DNA of 64,000 nucleotides from NCBI RefSeq assembly GCF_003610915.1, contig NZ_NSDJ01000001.1, positions 1,798,001-1,862,000 of the forward strand, given 5' to 3'. The DNA is from Rahnella variigena (GTDB taxonomy: Bacteria; Pseudomonadota; Gammaproteobacteria; Enterobacterales; Enterobacteriaceae). Of the stretch, positions 1 through 6,323 are shown piece by piece; the first letter of the stretch is position 1, and the number at the start of each line of letters is the position of its first letter. Both the position numbers and the translations under genes were made by a program. The notes under the pieces were generated by a model. That model had not been told where the DNA came from. It saw only the letters and a list, made by a program, of their open reading frames with translations, and did not search any database.

Positions 1-356
1 TTCTAACTGGTAGAAGGCAATACCGTTATCCCCACAGGGGAGTAAAATGTATGATAACTAGTTTCAAAAAAAATGCAAGAATTGTAACCCATAAGCCTTA
101 GACCTTATTCCACAGGAATCAAAACCAATGGATAAATTCAGTTTCGCTGATTAACTAAATTATTTCAGGTATCGGCTTGTTCCAGTATCACCTTCTGGTA
201 CATGCCCTACTCTCAAATTGGATTTCATTCAGAACATCGCAAATATTCCCTCTCGAAGGCTAATGCCCTGCCTTCTGACCGTGGGTCAAAAATAACTTAG
301 TCAAGCAAATGCCCGAAAGTCATAAAATTTAGCGTAATAAAAGATTTATAGTTAAA
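1..356. other. Left non-coding stretch of the satellite
   Basis: I see no credible gene here. The stretch lies beyond the 3' end of the alpha gene, on the side where P4 carries crr and then its att site. I searched it by eye for a copy of the ssrA 3' end (the core expected at the outer junction) and found none, so the left boundary of the element is probably outside the window. Confidence 0.5.
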
Positions 357-464
357 ACTAGTCACACTGTTCACTTTTGCATTTTTTGCATTTAATTTCA
401 TATTGTTAGGTGGTGCTTGGTTTATTCCTAACTATCCATAACTCATCACTTGAAAGTGACCAGT
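357..464. repeat. crr-like iteron cluster
   Basis: Contains ACTGTTCAC at 366-374, a perfect reverse complement of the GTGAACAGT iteron found upstream in the element at 4809-4817 and 4884-4892. It is directly preceded by the degenerate ACTAGTCAC at 357-365. GTGACCAGT (one mismatch) lies at 456-464 and a weaker copy at 441-449. In phage P4 the alpha protein binds such iterons at two separate cis sites, ori and crr, on opposite sides of the alpha operon. Position and sequence both fit crr. Confidence 0.6.
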
Positions 465-481
465 CGCCATTTCAGGGATAA

Positions 482-505
482 AAAAACCGGCCTGAGCCGG
501 TTTTA
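482..505 (-). terminator. Rho-independent terminator of the alpha operon
   Basis: Read on the minus strand, AAAACCGGCT and AGCCGGTTTT-type arms with a short loop are followed by a run of seven T. It starts about 10 bases past the alpha stop codon. Confidence 0.8.
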
Positions 506-514
506 ATGTGAACG

Positions 515-2845
515 CTAAGGTATGCCGCACTTCGGTAGCCAATCCGCCTCGGAGTCTTCACTTAATATCAGGTTGGTTTGCATCCCCTGATTGGTCTTAC
601 GCTTCAAAAGCTCAATCTCATATTCTCTCAGCGTTTGCGGCACGCCCCGACCAAAGGCCGTCAGGCTCATAGGGCGCTGATGCCCTCGCGCCTCCATAAA
701 AGACAGGTATGCGTGATAGAGATACTTGCGCGGGTTAGCCGGAATAATGTTGGCGTTGCCAATATAAAGGCCGTTTGGTGTGCTGACAGCGAGCAGGTAA
801 CCGCAGAAATCTACCAACGGATCGGCACTGCGTTTTATTTCCAGTGCTTCATCGGAATTCTGCTGTTGCTGTAACAGCTCGCGTGCTTCATTAGGAACGG
901 CAAAGCGTTGCATCAGGTGGCGAACGATGACGGCCAATTCCTGACCTATTTTCTCTATCAGTTGTGGATCTCGTTCATTCGTGGGTATCACCTCGGGGAA
1001 CGTGATGATCACGCGCCTACGCGAGACACCGCCGCTGCGGTCACTGAACTGCATTGGATTATTGTTCACTGCCAGAATAACCGCCGGAATATGTGTTGAA
1101 TAAGCATCACGATATTTCGGGTCAATCGCGACTGCATCGCCGCCGGTGATTGCCTTAATCCCTGCACCGTCACCGCTCCACTTCTCCTGGTCGGGTAACA
1201 CAATCAATGAATATCCCACCACAGAAGCACGCTCACGTGCGGATTCCAAAGTCTCAATGCTTGCGGAAGTGGTGTTGTCTTCTCCCGCTAGCATGCGCGC
1301 TATGGCTGCCATGACGCTTTTACCGCTGCCGCCGGGTCCTGTCACTTCAAGGAACAATTGCCAGTCATACCGGTTCGCCAGAACCATGAAAAGCGCCGCG
1401 AGAATGCGCTCTTGCTTATCGCTTTGTTGGTTTGCCGCCCGCGTCAGCCATTGCCAGAAGTTAGGGGCATGCTCTGCAAGGTTTTCACCGGCTTTAGGTT
1501 GTGTGTAATCAACACTGTTTACGGTTCGCAGCCAGTTGTTTGGGCTGTGGGGACTAAAATGTCCTGTGGTGGTATCAAATACCCCATTGCGGAACCCTAT
1601 CAATCTTCTCGCTGGTTTCCCTGTTTGAGGCACCATCAGCTTCAAGGTATCAATAATCCCGCTAATACCAGGTGCAGAGAAGGGCGCGCGGATTTTTTGA
1701 AATAAAGCGGCGATCTCTCGGCTAAGAATGCCGTGGGGCAATACTTGCCACGCGCCATTCTCATAGCGGCAGAGGTCTTCACCCATCAGCGGTACCGCTA
1801 ACCGTTGTTCATAATGGGTTATTAATAGTTCCGCTTTCTCGCTTGCGCTCATGGATTTAAGGTCTGCGTCACTGACCGTATCGAAAGGACTCTGTGGGGA
1901 TTGCTGAGTAAAGGCGCGAAGCTGTTTCAGCGTATTGTCACGACCTTCCTGCATGAATACATCGTTCCAGTCACCGGCGACCAAGGGGAGCGTAACCTTT
2001 CCGCTGACCAGATTTGCGGCTTCTTTCGCTTTCTTCTGTCCTGTGCCGTTCTCATCATTATCTGCCGCCATAAGCAGCAAGGTGTCAGGGTATTTCTCAC
2101 GCAGGCACTCAGCCAGATGAGGGAAGTTATTGGCACTCAGTGCTACATACACGGTTTCGCCCGTCAGCGCATGTATTGTCAGACCGGTTGCATAGCCTTC
2201 TGCCATCCAGATAACAGTGTTGTCGCTCCCTTCAAAATGATGAGCGGAGCCGGTAACCTGCCCACCCGCAAGCATGCGTTTTTCTCCCGACACGTTAATG
2301 AGCTGGGTGTTGACCAGGTTGCCTGACAAATCATAAAGCGGAATGATCAGGTCACCCGCCGCGAAATCTACGCCGCCCACGCGCAGGCCGCTGCCATGCA
2401 ACGTTAGCACTTCCTTATCAACCCAGCCTTTTTTCTCCAGATAGGCATTCCCTGCCGCTTTGCGGGCGGCATTCACCAGCGCTTTCGCCTGACCGGCTGC
2501 CTTCTGGCGGGCATCGTCTTTTTGCTGTTGTGCAGCGGCCTCGTCGTGATGAACTGGAAGAGGCAGAGCCTCTCCCAGAATCTCAGCCACCTTCACGGCG
2601 GCTTCTTTCGTAGTGATATCCAGTGTTTTAGCAACCAGATTTAATCCGTCACCGGCACCGCAATGGTTGCATATCCAGGTGCCTCTTCCTGCCTGATTAT
2701 CGAAACGAAAGCGGTCTTTGCCCCCGCAAACGGGGCAGGCTGAATGATGCCCGTGAGGGGCAACGGTTATACCCAGCGCGGGCAGAAGCTGAGGCCAGCG
2801 CCCTGTCGCGGCGCTCACGGTGTTTTGAACAATCATTTGTGTCAT
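515..2845 (-). CDS. P4-type alpha protein: DNA primase-helicase and origin-binding protein
   Basis: Replication initiator of P4-family satellites, combining primase, 3'-5' helicase and iteron binding. At 776 residues it is almost the same length as P4 alpha (777). An N-terminal zinc finger uses Cys37, Cys40, Cys59 and Cys62. A Toprim-type primase core follows, with the acidic Glu at 216 (MAEGYAT) and DND near 262-264. A superfamily-3 helicase has Walker A GPGGSGKS at 503-510, a Walker B-like LIVLPD near 547-552 and motif C AVNNNP near 592-597. The C-terminal part is expected to bind ori/crr. The ATG has an AGAGG ribosome site. It is the last gene of a leftward operon and looks intact. Confidence 0.95.
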   Translation of the reverse strand: MTQMIVQNTVSAATGRWPQLLPALGITVAPHGHHSACPVCGGKDRFRFDNQAGRGTWICNHCGAGDGLNLVAKTLDITTKEAAVKVAEILGEALPLPVHHDEAAAQQQKDDARQKAAGQAKALVNAARKAAGNAYLEKKGWVDKEVLTLHGSGLRVGGVDFAAGDLIIPLYDLSGNLVNTQLINVSGEKRMLAGGQVTGSAHHFEGSDNTVIWMAEGYATGLTIHALTGETVYVALSANNFPHLAECLREKYPDTLLLMAADNDENGTGQKKAKEAANLVSGKVTLPLVAGDWNDVFMQEGRDNTLKQLRAFTQQSPQSPFDTVSDADLKSMSASEKAELLITHYEQRLAVPLMGEDLCRYENGAWQVLPHGILSREIAALFQKIRAPFSAPGISGIIDTLKLMVPQTGKPARRLIGFRNGVFDTTTGHFSPHSPNNWLRTVNSVDYTQPKAGENLAEHAPNFWQWLTRAANQQSDKQERILAALFMVLANRYDWQLFLEVTGPGGSGKSVMAAIARMLAGEDNTTSASIETLESARERASVVGYSLIVLPDQEKWSGDGAGIKAITGGDAVAIDPKYRDAYSTHIPAVILAVNNNPMQFSDRSGGVSRRRVIITFPEVIPTNERDPQLIEKIGQELAVIVRHLMQRFAVPNEARELLQQQQNSDEALEIKRSADPLVDFCGYLLAVSTPNGLYIGNANIIPANPRKYLYHAYLSFMEARGHQRPMSLTAFGRGVPQTLREYEIELLKRKTNQGMQTNLILSEDSEADWLPKCGIP

Positions 2846-2856
2846 GTGCGCCTCTG

Positions 2857-3198
2857 TTAGTGCAGCGTGGTTTCAGGAGTGGTGTGAAGACAAGGCCGGA
2901 ACAGCTCGTCCATCATGGATTCTCCCAGCTGTGTCAGGCGGGGTTGCGCTACCAGAATATCGGGCTGCACCATATCGCGGAGCATGGCGCAGGCGATGTC
3001 CATACCCAGCTTTGCGCCGTGCTGGCGGACGTAGTAACTTTCGACTTCCTTCGCGATGGTCATTTGCAGTTCATCAAGCGAGTAGCCGGTTTCAACGCCG
3101 TAGGCGGTACAGGCATCGAGATAAGCCTGTGCCAGGGCGCGCCGGTAGAGGGCTGTGAGCACTTCAACCGGCAGGCAGGATTGCTGAGTCGTATTCAT
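2857..3198 (-). CDS. Cnr-like copy-number regulator (P4 Orf106 / DUF5375 type)
   Basis: A 113-residue, mostly helical protein immediately upstream of alpha, separated by 11 bases. In P4 this place is held by cnr, whose 106-residue product binds alpha and limits satellite copy number. The size and the N-terminal pattern (LPVEVLTALYRRAL) fit my recollection of that family, but I cannot run a profile. The start ATG overlaps the stop of the upstream gene by four bases (ATGA), so the two are translationally coupled. Confidence 0.55.
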   Translation of the reverse strand: MNTTQQSCLPVEVLTALYRRALAQAYLDACTAYGVETGYSLDELQMTIAKEVESYYVRQHGAKLGMDIACAMLRDMVQPDILVAQPRLTQLGESMMDELFRPCLHTTPETTLH

Positions 3199-3458
3199 TC
3201 GTAGACATCCTCCATTTGCGTTTTTATGGCGGTCTCGCAGGTGTCTACCACTTTGCCAAGCTGGTCAGTCAGCAGCGCAACAACGGAGGCCATGGAATTC
3301 AGCTGATCGCCGCTGGGTACATGCCCGAAGGTGTCCTGTGTATCAAGCATGTCGAGGAACATCACGCCGACGTTGTGCGCGTGTTGTAGGCGCAGGAAAT
3401 CAGCATGCGGAATAGGGTAATGGGTGTTGGGGAAATAGAAGGAGGCGAGCTTATTCAT
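3195..3458 (-). CDS. Small satellite protein of unknown function (87 aa)
   Basis: I chose the internal ATG at 3458 (MNKLASFYF) because an AGGAGG site precedes it by five bases and it overlaps the stop of the Icd-like gene as ATGA. A longer frame upstream has no ribosome site. The protein is soluble, with no motif I recognise. Four-base overlaps on both sides show that it is part of the tightly packed early operon between the immunity region and alpha. P4 has small ORFs and kil in this interval, but I see no convincing match. Confidence 0.6.
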   Translation of the reverse strand: MNKLASFYFPNTHYPIPHADFLRLQHAHNVGVMFLDMLDTQDTFGHVPSGDQLNSMASVVALLTDQLGKVVDTCETAIKTQMEDVYE

Positions 3459-3979
3459 GCGGCCTCCTGAGCGGGCAGGCGACCGGCAAAGCACAGCACA
3501 TAGTCGCGGGCAAACTGGCGACGGGCAGAATGTTCATTGTCAGCGGCGGAGCGCAGCATACAAATCGGCGCTTTAGGTTCAGCACGGCGAACGGCGGCGA
3601 ACAGGAACGTAAATTTAGGATGTAAGGATGCGAGGGCAGTAGCCAAAATATTGGCCTCCATAGTTAGCTGGTTACAGCTACCACCGAAGTTTCCACGCTT
3701 ATGGGTGGTAGCCCAGACGGGGGTGGAAATACCGGTAACTATGTAAACCGGCCAGCCCGAAGGCTGCCCCGCCTGAGCCACCATTGCTTGATGAGCACAG
3801 CGGTTAAGAAACCACTGAGCAGATAACAGGTGCGCTAAGGCCGCGACATAAAAAAACACGCAAGGCGCGTGTTGTGTCGCCATAGTTAAACTCGGGTTTC
3901 CACGCCCGGCTGCCGATTTTGCGGCAGCACAAAAACTATAGAGCAGGGGCTCGCCAGAGAAAAGCCTTTTTTGAATCAT
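3455..3979 (-). CDS. Icd/Ash-like protein overlapping the immunity RNA
   Basis: A 174-residue product of the type annotated in many enterobacterial prophages as 'host cell division inhibitor Icd-like' or Ash family. The shared phrases are GRGNPSL, WATTHKRGNFGG, LHPKFTFLFAAVRR and the C-terminal FAGRLP. The ATG at 3979 has AAGGAG nine bases upstream. The conserved middle of the frame coincides with strongly structured RNA (see the ncRNA at 3653-3775). Its conservation may therefore reflect the RNA as much as the protein, and whether a protein is made is uncertain. P1 icd overlaps the c4 RNA in the same way. Confidence 0.6.
   Translation of the reverse strand: MIQKRLFSGEPLLYSFCAAAKSAAGRGNPSLTMATQHAPCVFFYVAALAHLLSAQWFLNRCAHQAMVAQAGQPSGWPVYIVTGISTPVWATTHKRGNFGGSCNQLTMEANILATALASLHPKFTFLFAAVRRAEPKAPICMLRSAADNEHSARRQFARDYVLCFAGRLPAQEAA
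3653..3775 (-). ncRNA. C4/CI-type antisense RNA candidate (immunity)
   Basis: On the minus strand a CAGCC-UUCG-GGCUG hairpin (3753-3766) precedes two mutually exclusive pairings. TTTCCAC/GTGGAAA arms lie at 3723-3729 and 3690-3696. The GCTACCACC/GGTGGTAGC arms at 3704-3712 and 3677-3685 interlock with them. TAACTA/TAGTTA near 3735-3740 and 3661-3666 give further pairing. P4 CI RNA and P1/P7 C4 RNA are processed antisense RNAs of this architecture that stop expression of the downstream operon. Exact processed ends cannot be read from sequence. Confidence 0.55.
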
Positions 3980-3992
3980 TAGCCTTTTCTCC

Positions 3993-4223
3993 TTAGCAAT
4001 CGGTCAGGACTTGATCGGACTGCTGCGGATTTGATCGGAAGTGTGAATCATCCTCAGAACTAACGCTTTCGGCTGTCACGGATAACACGCCCAGGGTATT
4101 GCTGGTAAATGCAGGCAAAGGGTTCTTTCTCCCGCAGGCGGCAGCCATCAGGCCTTCAGCCAGATAGGCCGCCTCTTGTGTATTGAGCTGGATATTATGA
4201 TGACCGACAGACAGAGAAATCAT
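3993..4223 (-). CDS. Small satellite protein of unknown function (76 aa)
   Basis: Second gene of the leftward operon. Its ATG overlaps the alpA-like stop by four bases, and it ends 13 bases before the Icd-like start. The first 35 residues (ISLSVGHHNIQLNTQEAAYLAEGL) look like a short folded unit and the rest is polar and probably disordered. I do not recognise the family. Translational coupling to the AlpA-like regulator suggests a regulatory or accessory role, which is inference only. Confidence 0.5.
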   Translation of the reverse strand: MISLSVGHHNIQLNTQEAAYLAEGLMAAACGRKNPLPAFTSNTLGVLSVTAESVSSEDDSHFRSNPQQSDQVLTDC

Positions 4224-4480
4224 TGCATTGTCTCCTGAGCGCGTGCGGCGATGCGGTCATTCATCCAGCTCTCAATCTCGGAGGCCAGCCAGGCCACATT
4301 CTTGCCACCGAGAGAAATCTGGGCAGGAAATTGCTGACGGCTGATTAAGTCGTACAGGGTTGAGCGGGACAGGCCGGTGGTGTGGATCACTTCAGGCAGT
4401 CGCATAAAGCGATCGCGTGGGTACGCGGGTGGCATAACAGGGGCAGAAGACGGGGGCGTATTTTGAGCAGTGGAAAGCAT
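4220..4480 (-). CDS. AlpA/Vis-type helix-turn-helix regulator
   Basis: An 86-residue DNA-binding protein. After a Pro-rich tail comes the typical AlpA core: RLPEVIHTTGLSRSTLYDLI, then FPAQISLGGKNVAW and a C-terminal SEIESWMNDRI. In P4 the homologue Vis is both a transcriptional regulator and the excisionase partner of Int. The ATG is preceded by GAGGTAG. It is the first gene of the leftward operon and faces the iteron/origin region, so autoregulation there is likely. Confidence 0.85.
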   Translation of the reverse strand: MLSTAQNTPPSSAPVMPPAYPRDRFMRLPEVIHTTGLSRSTLYDLISRQQFPAQISLGGKNVAWLASEIESWMNDRIAARAQETMQ

Positions 4481-4649
4481 TGTGCTACCTCATATTTGTA
4501 TCCGGCTGGACGCGACCAGTACCGGCGGTTTCGTTAAGTAGCCCTCTATTTTGAGAATATTTTTGCGTTTGGCAACAAGGTCTTGCGCTCAAATCCCTTG
4601 AAAAAAAATGCTTGTTTTTTCAGATAATACGAGGCGGCGTGAGACCAAC

Positions 4650-4679
4650 TGCCTACAGTTGCCTACAAATGCCTCCAGT
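4650..4679. repeat. Three tandem 10-bp repeats
   Basis: TGCCTACAGT, TGCCTACAAA and TGCCTCCAGT follow one another without a gap. The period of ten places them on one face of the helix, as expected for a multimeric regulator site. They lie about 170 bases upstream of the alpA-like start and about 120 bases before the first ori iteron. Confidence 0.6.
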
Positions 4680-4798
4680 GACATGCTGGTTATTTACCAA
4701 ACAATGATTGAGTGGTTTTGGTTATTAATAAACTCATTTCTAATAGGAAAAAAAGATTAATTTATTTTTGGCTAGCCAGAAAAAGGGCTTTTGTAGAA

Positions 4799-4902
4799 GA
4801 GAACAGTAGTGAACAGTGAGTGAATACCTAGATGTTAGGTGTTCACTACTTAACTTAATGATTTTACTACTTTATATTTGAAAGTGAACAGTGGTGAATA
4901 GT
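4799..4902. repeat. P4-type replication origin iterons
   Basis: GTGAACAGT occurs perfectly at 4809-4817 and 4884-4892. GAGAACAGT (4799-4807) and GTGAATAGT (4894-4902) each differ by one base. The inverted half GTTCAC lies at 4841-4846, and a degenerate copy starts at 4820. The spacing within pairs is about ten bases. The stretch between is AT-rich (4847-4883), suitable for unwinding. The whole 4481-5047 gap holds no gene. It is the regulatory core between the two opposed operons. Confidence 0.75.
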
Positions 4903-5047
4903 ATTTATAGAAATCTAAACTCTCTTCACTTGTGTTCTTTACCTTCCGGCCCGTTGTACCAGCGCTGACCAAACGCCATCAAATAGAAATGTTGTGCCAG
5001 CCTCCCCACAATACCCTCACATTGACAACACATTGCTGAGGTATGCC

Positions 5048-5833
5048 ATGAAACCCGATTCAACCAAAACCGTCGAAGCCGTTATCCAGGACTTTCTTCA
5101 GGTCAAAGCCGGTCACAACGAAAAACCATCATCAGGAAACGCTGAAGGCGATATCCAACACTTTGAGCAGGCCAAAGCGGTCTTTGCGAAGAAAAAGCAG
5201 GTACTTGATGAAATTGAAAGTTCGATTGCGCGATGCGCCCAGGAAAAAGAAACGGCGAACAGCGAAATTAAAGAGAATGAAGTTAGCTGGCGTTCACGTT
5301 TTCGCAAGTCACGCGGGATTATGACCGACGAGCTCAAGAACGCGCACAGTCAGCGGGCAGTTCAGCAGGGATTAGTCAAAGAGTTTGATGACCTGATTGA
5401 GGAATTAAATGTCGAAAAGCAGTCGGCAATGTTGGGGTGTGCCAGTGCGGGGCAGAAGTTGATTAGTGCACACCGCAGCGCACTAAATGCCTATGCTGAC
5501 CATCAGTGGCGACTGGCGATCAATAATCTCAGTCCAGCGCTAGTTCGTGCGGTAAAGCTGAAAGTGCTGGCGTTATCCAACGTCAGTTATCAGGAAACAC
5601 AAATGGGTCACTATGTTGAGCCCGCTAAAATTATCAGCAGTGAAATTGGGAGCGCGCTTGTCGGTGCGGCTCGCATAGGGCAGTTCAAGATGGATGCAGA
5701 ACCAGTGCTGGAGAAAATAGGGATATATTCCCCTGCGTTGCCTGGCGTCGATGAAGCGCTATTACAAAGTCCTATAAAAAGGGAGTTACTTGCACGTAAG
5801 CTGGCAGAGCGTGCTGCTTCAAAGAAGGAGTAA
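5048..5833 (+). CDS. Sid-like capsid size determination protein
   Basis: In P4, Sid forms an external cage that forces helper P2 capsid protein into small T=4 shells that fit only satellite DNA. This 261-residue protein (P4 Sid is 244) begins with a long coiled coil up to about residue 120. It shares recognisable positions with Sid: WR..FR...G...DELK, then LV.E.D.L...LN.E, ALVRA, GHYV.PEK-like GHYVEPAK, and a C-terminal EPVL...G. I chose the ATG at 5048 because GAGGT lies five bases upstream. A GTG at 4994 in frame has no ribosome site. It is the first gene of the rightward late unit. Confidence 0.85.
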   Translation: MKPDSTKTVEAVIQDFLQVKAGHNEKPSSGNAEGDIQHFEQAKAVFAKKKQVLDEIESSIARCAQEKETANSEIKENEVSWRSRFRKSRGIMTDELKNAHSQRAVQQGLVKEFDDLIEELNVEKQSAMLGCASAGQKLISAHRSALNAYADHQWRLAINNLSPALVRAVKLKVLALSNVSYQETQMGHYVEPAKIISSEIGSALVGAARIGQFKMDAEPVLEKIGIYSPALPGVDEALLQSPIKRELLARKLAERAASKKE

Positions 5834-5839
5834 CAGCAA

Positions 5840-6016
5840 ATGATGCGCTGCCCGCTTTGCAGCTCTGTTTCTCACATTCGCACAAGCCGTTATATCACCG
5901 AACAGACAAAGGAGGCTTATTATCAGTGCACCAGGCTGGCATGCTCATGCGCATTTAAAACAAATGAAAGTGTCAGTAAAATCGTAAAAAGAGAAAATAT
6001 GAGGCAGAAAATATAA
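5840..6016 (+). CDS. Delta/Ogr-type zinc-finger activator, single domain (58 aa)
   Basis: A short gene six bases after sid, with AAGGAG nine bases before the ATG. The product begins MMRCPLC and has Cys4, Cys7, Cys30 and Cys35 in the Ogr zinc-binding arrangement (CPLC ... YYQC ... ACSC). The conserved HIRTSRYIT and TKEAYYQC phrases lie between. Ogr (P2, 72 aa) and Delta (P4, two such domains) activate late promoters of satellite and helper. Here only one domain is present and it is shorter than Ogr, ending soon after the zinc site. It may be functional like Ogr or be a remnant of a two-domain Delta. Confidence 0.85.
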   Translation: MMRCPLCSSVSHIRTSRYITEQTKEAYYQCTRLACSCAFKTNESVSKIVKRENMRQKI

Positions 6017-6055
6017 ATTTCGGCTCGCTTTCGATTCCCAAAAAATAATCTCAAG

Positions 6056-6083
6056 TGCCGCTTTCGAATAAGGCGGCATTTTT
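6056..6083 (+). terminator. Terminator of the sid-delta unit
   Basis: TGCCGC at 6056-6061 pairs with GCGGCA at 6073-6078, extended by three weaker pairs and followed by five T. It lies 40 bases after the delta-like stop. Confidence 0.75.
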
Positions 6084-6273
6084 CATTAATGCAGTGCAAA
6101 CCGTCCCTCCTTACAGCCTTTTCTCTGGCTAGCCTGTACTTATGAGCCGTGCATGCATAGGGTGCATGGTTTTGCATGCAATGCAAAGCGCTCAAAATGG
6201 CTCAAACCCCTTGCTACACTGGCTTTCAGAGGCTTTACTCCATGCATTAAAACCAGCGAGCTAAGTCAGCTGC

Positions 6274-6312
6274 GGGCAGGCGGGGAGAACTGCGCGCGCG
6301 ATGGTGGTAGTG
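6274..6312. other. P2/P4-type cos packaging site (candidate)
   Basis: The sequence GGGCAGGCGGGGAGAACTG, followed by CGCGCGCGATGGTGGT, closely resembles the P2-family cohesive-end region as I remember it (GGCGAGGCGGGGAAAGCAC, then TGCGCGC and a GGTGGT block). The middle is two bases shorter here. Its place, after the late operon and before the cargo region next to int, is where P4 has cos. The remaining bases between 6084 and 6273 show no gene. Confidence 0.6.
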
Positions 6313-6323
6313 TACTACTTGGG

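Noticed and set aside
1-514. Possible outer att site of the satellite
   Set aside because: No copy of the ssrA 3' end (the AGCTCCACCA or GGTTCAAATCC motifs, either strand) could be found, so the boundary is assumed to be left of the window.
4993-5010. TGT-N12-ACA, the Ogr/Delta binding pattern, upstream of sid
   Set aside because: A site centred 55 bases before a transcription start would place that start inside the sid coding region. The position does not fit, and the pattern is short enough to occur by chance.
5048-5833. First considered as a Psu-like protein
   Set aside because: The coiled coil, the WR..FR...DELK block and the place before the delta-like gene fit Sid much better.
5923-6195. 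Leftward 90-aa open frame
   Set aside because: It overlaps the well-supported Delta/Ogr-like gene and the terminator and has no family features.
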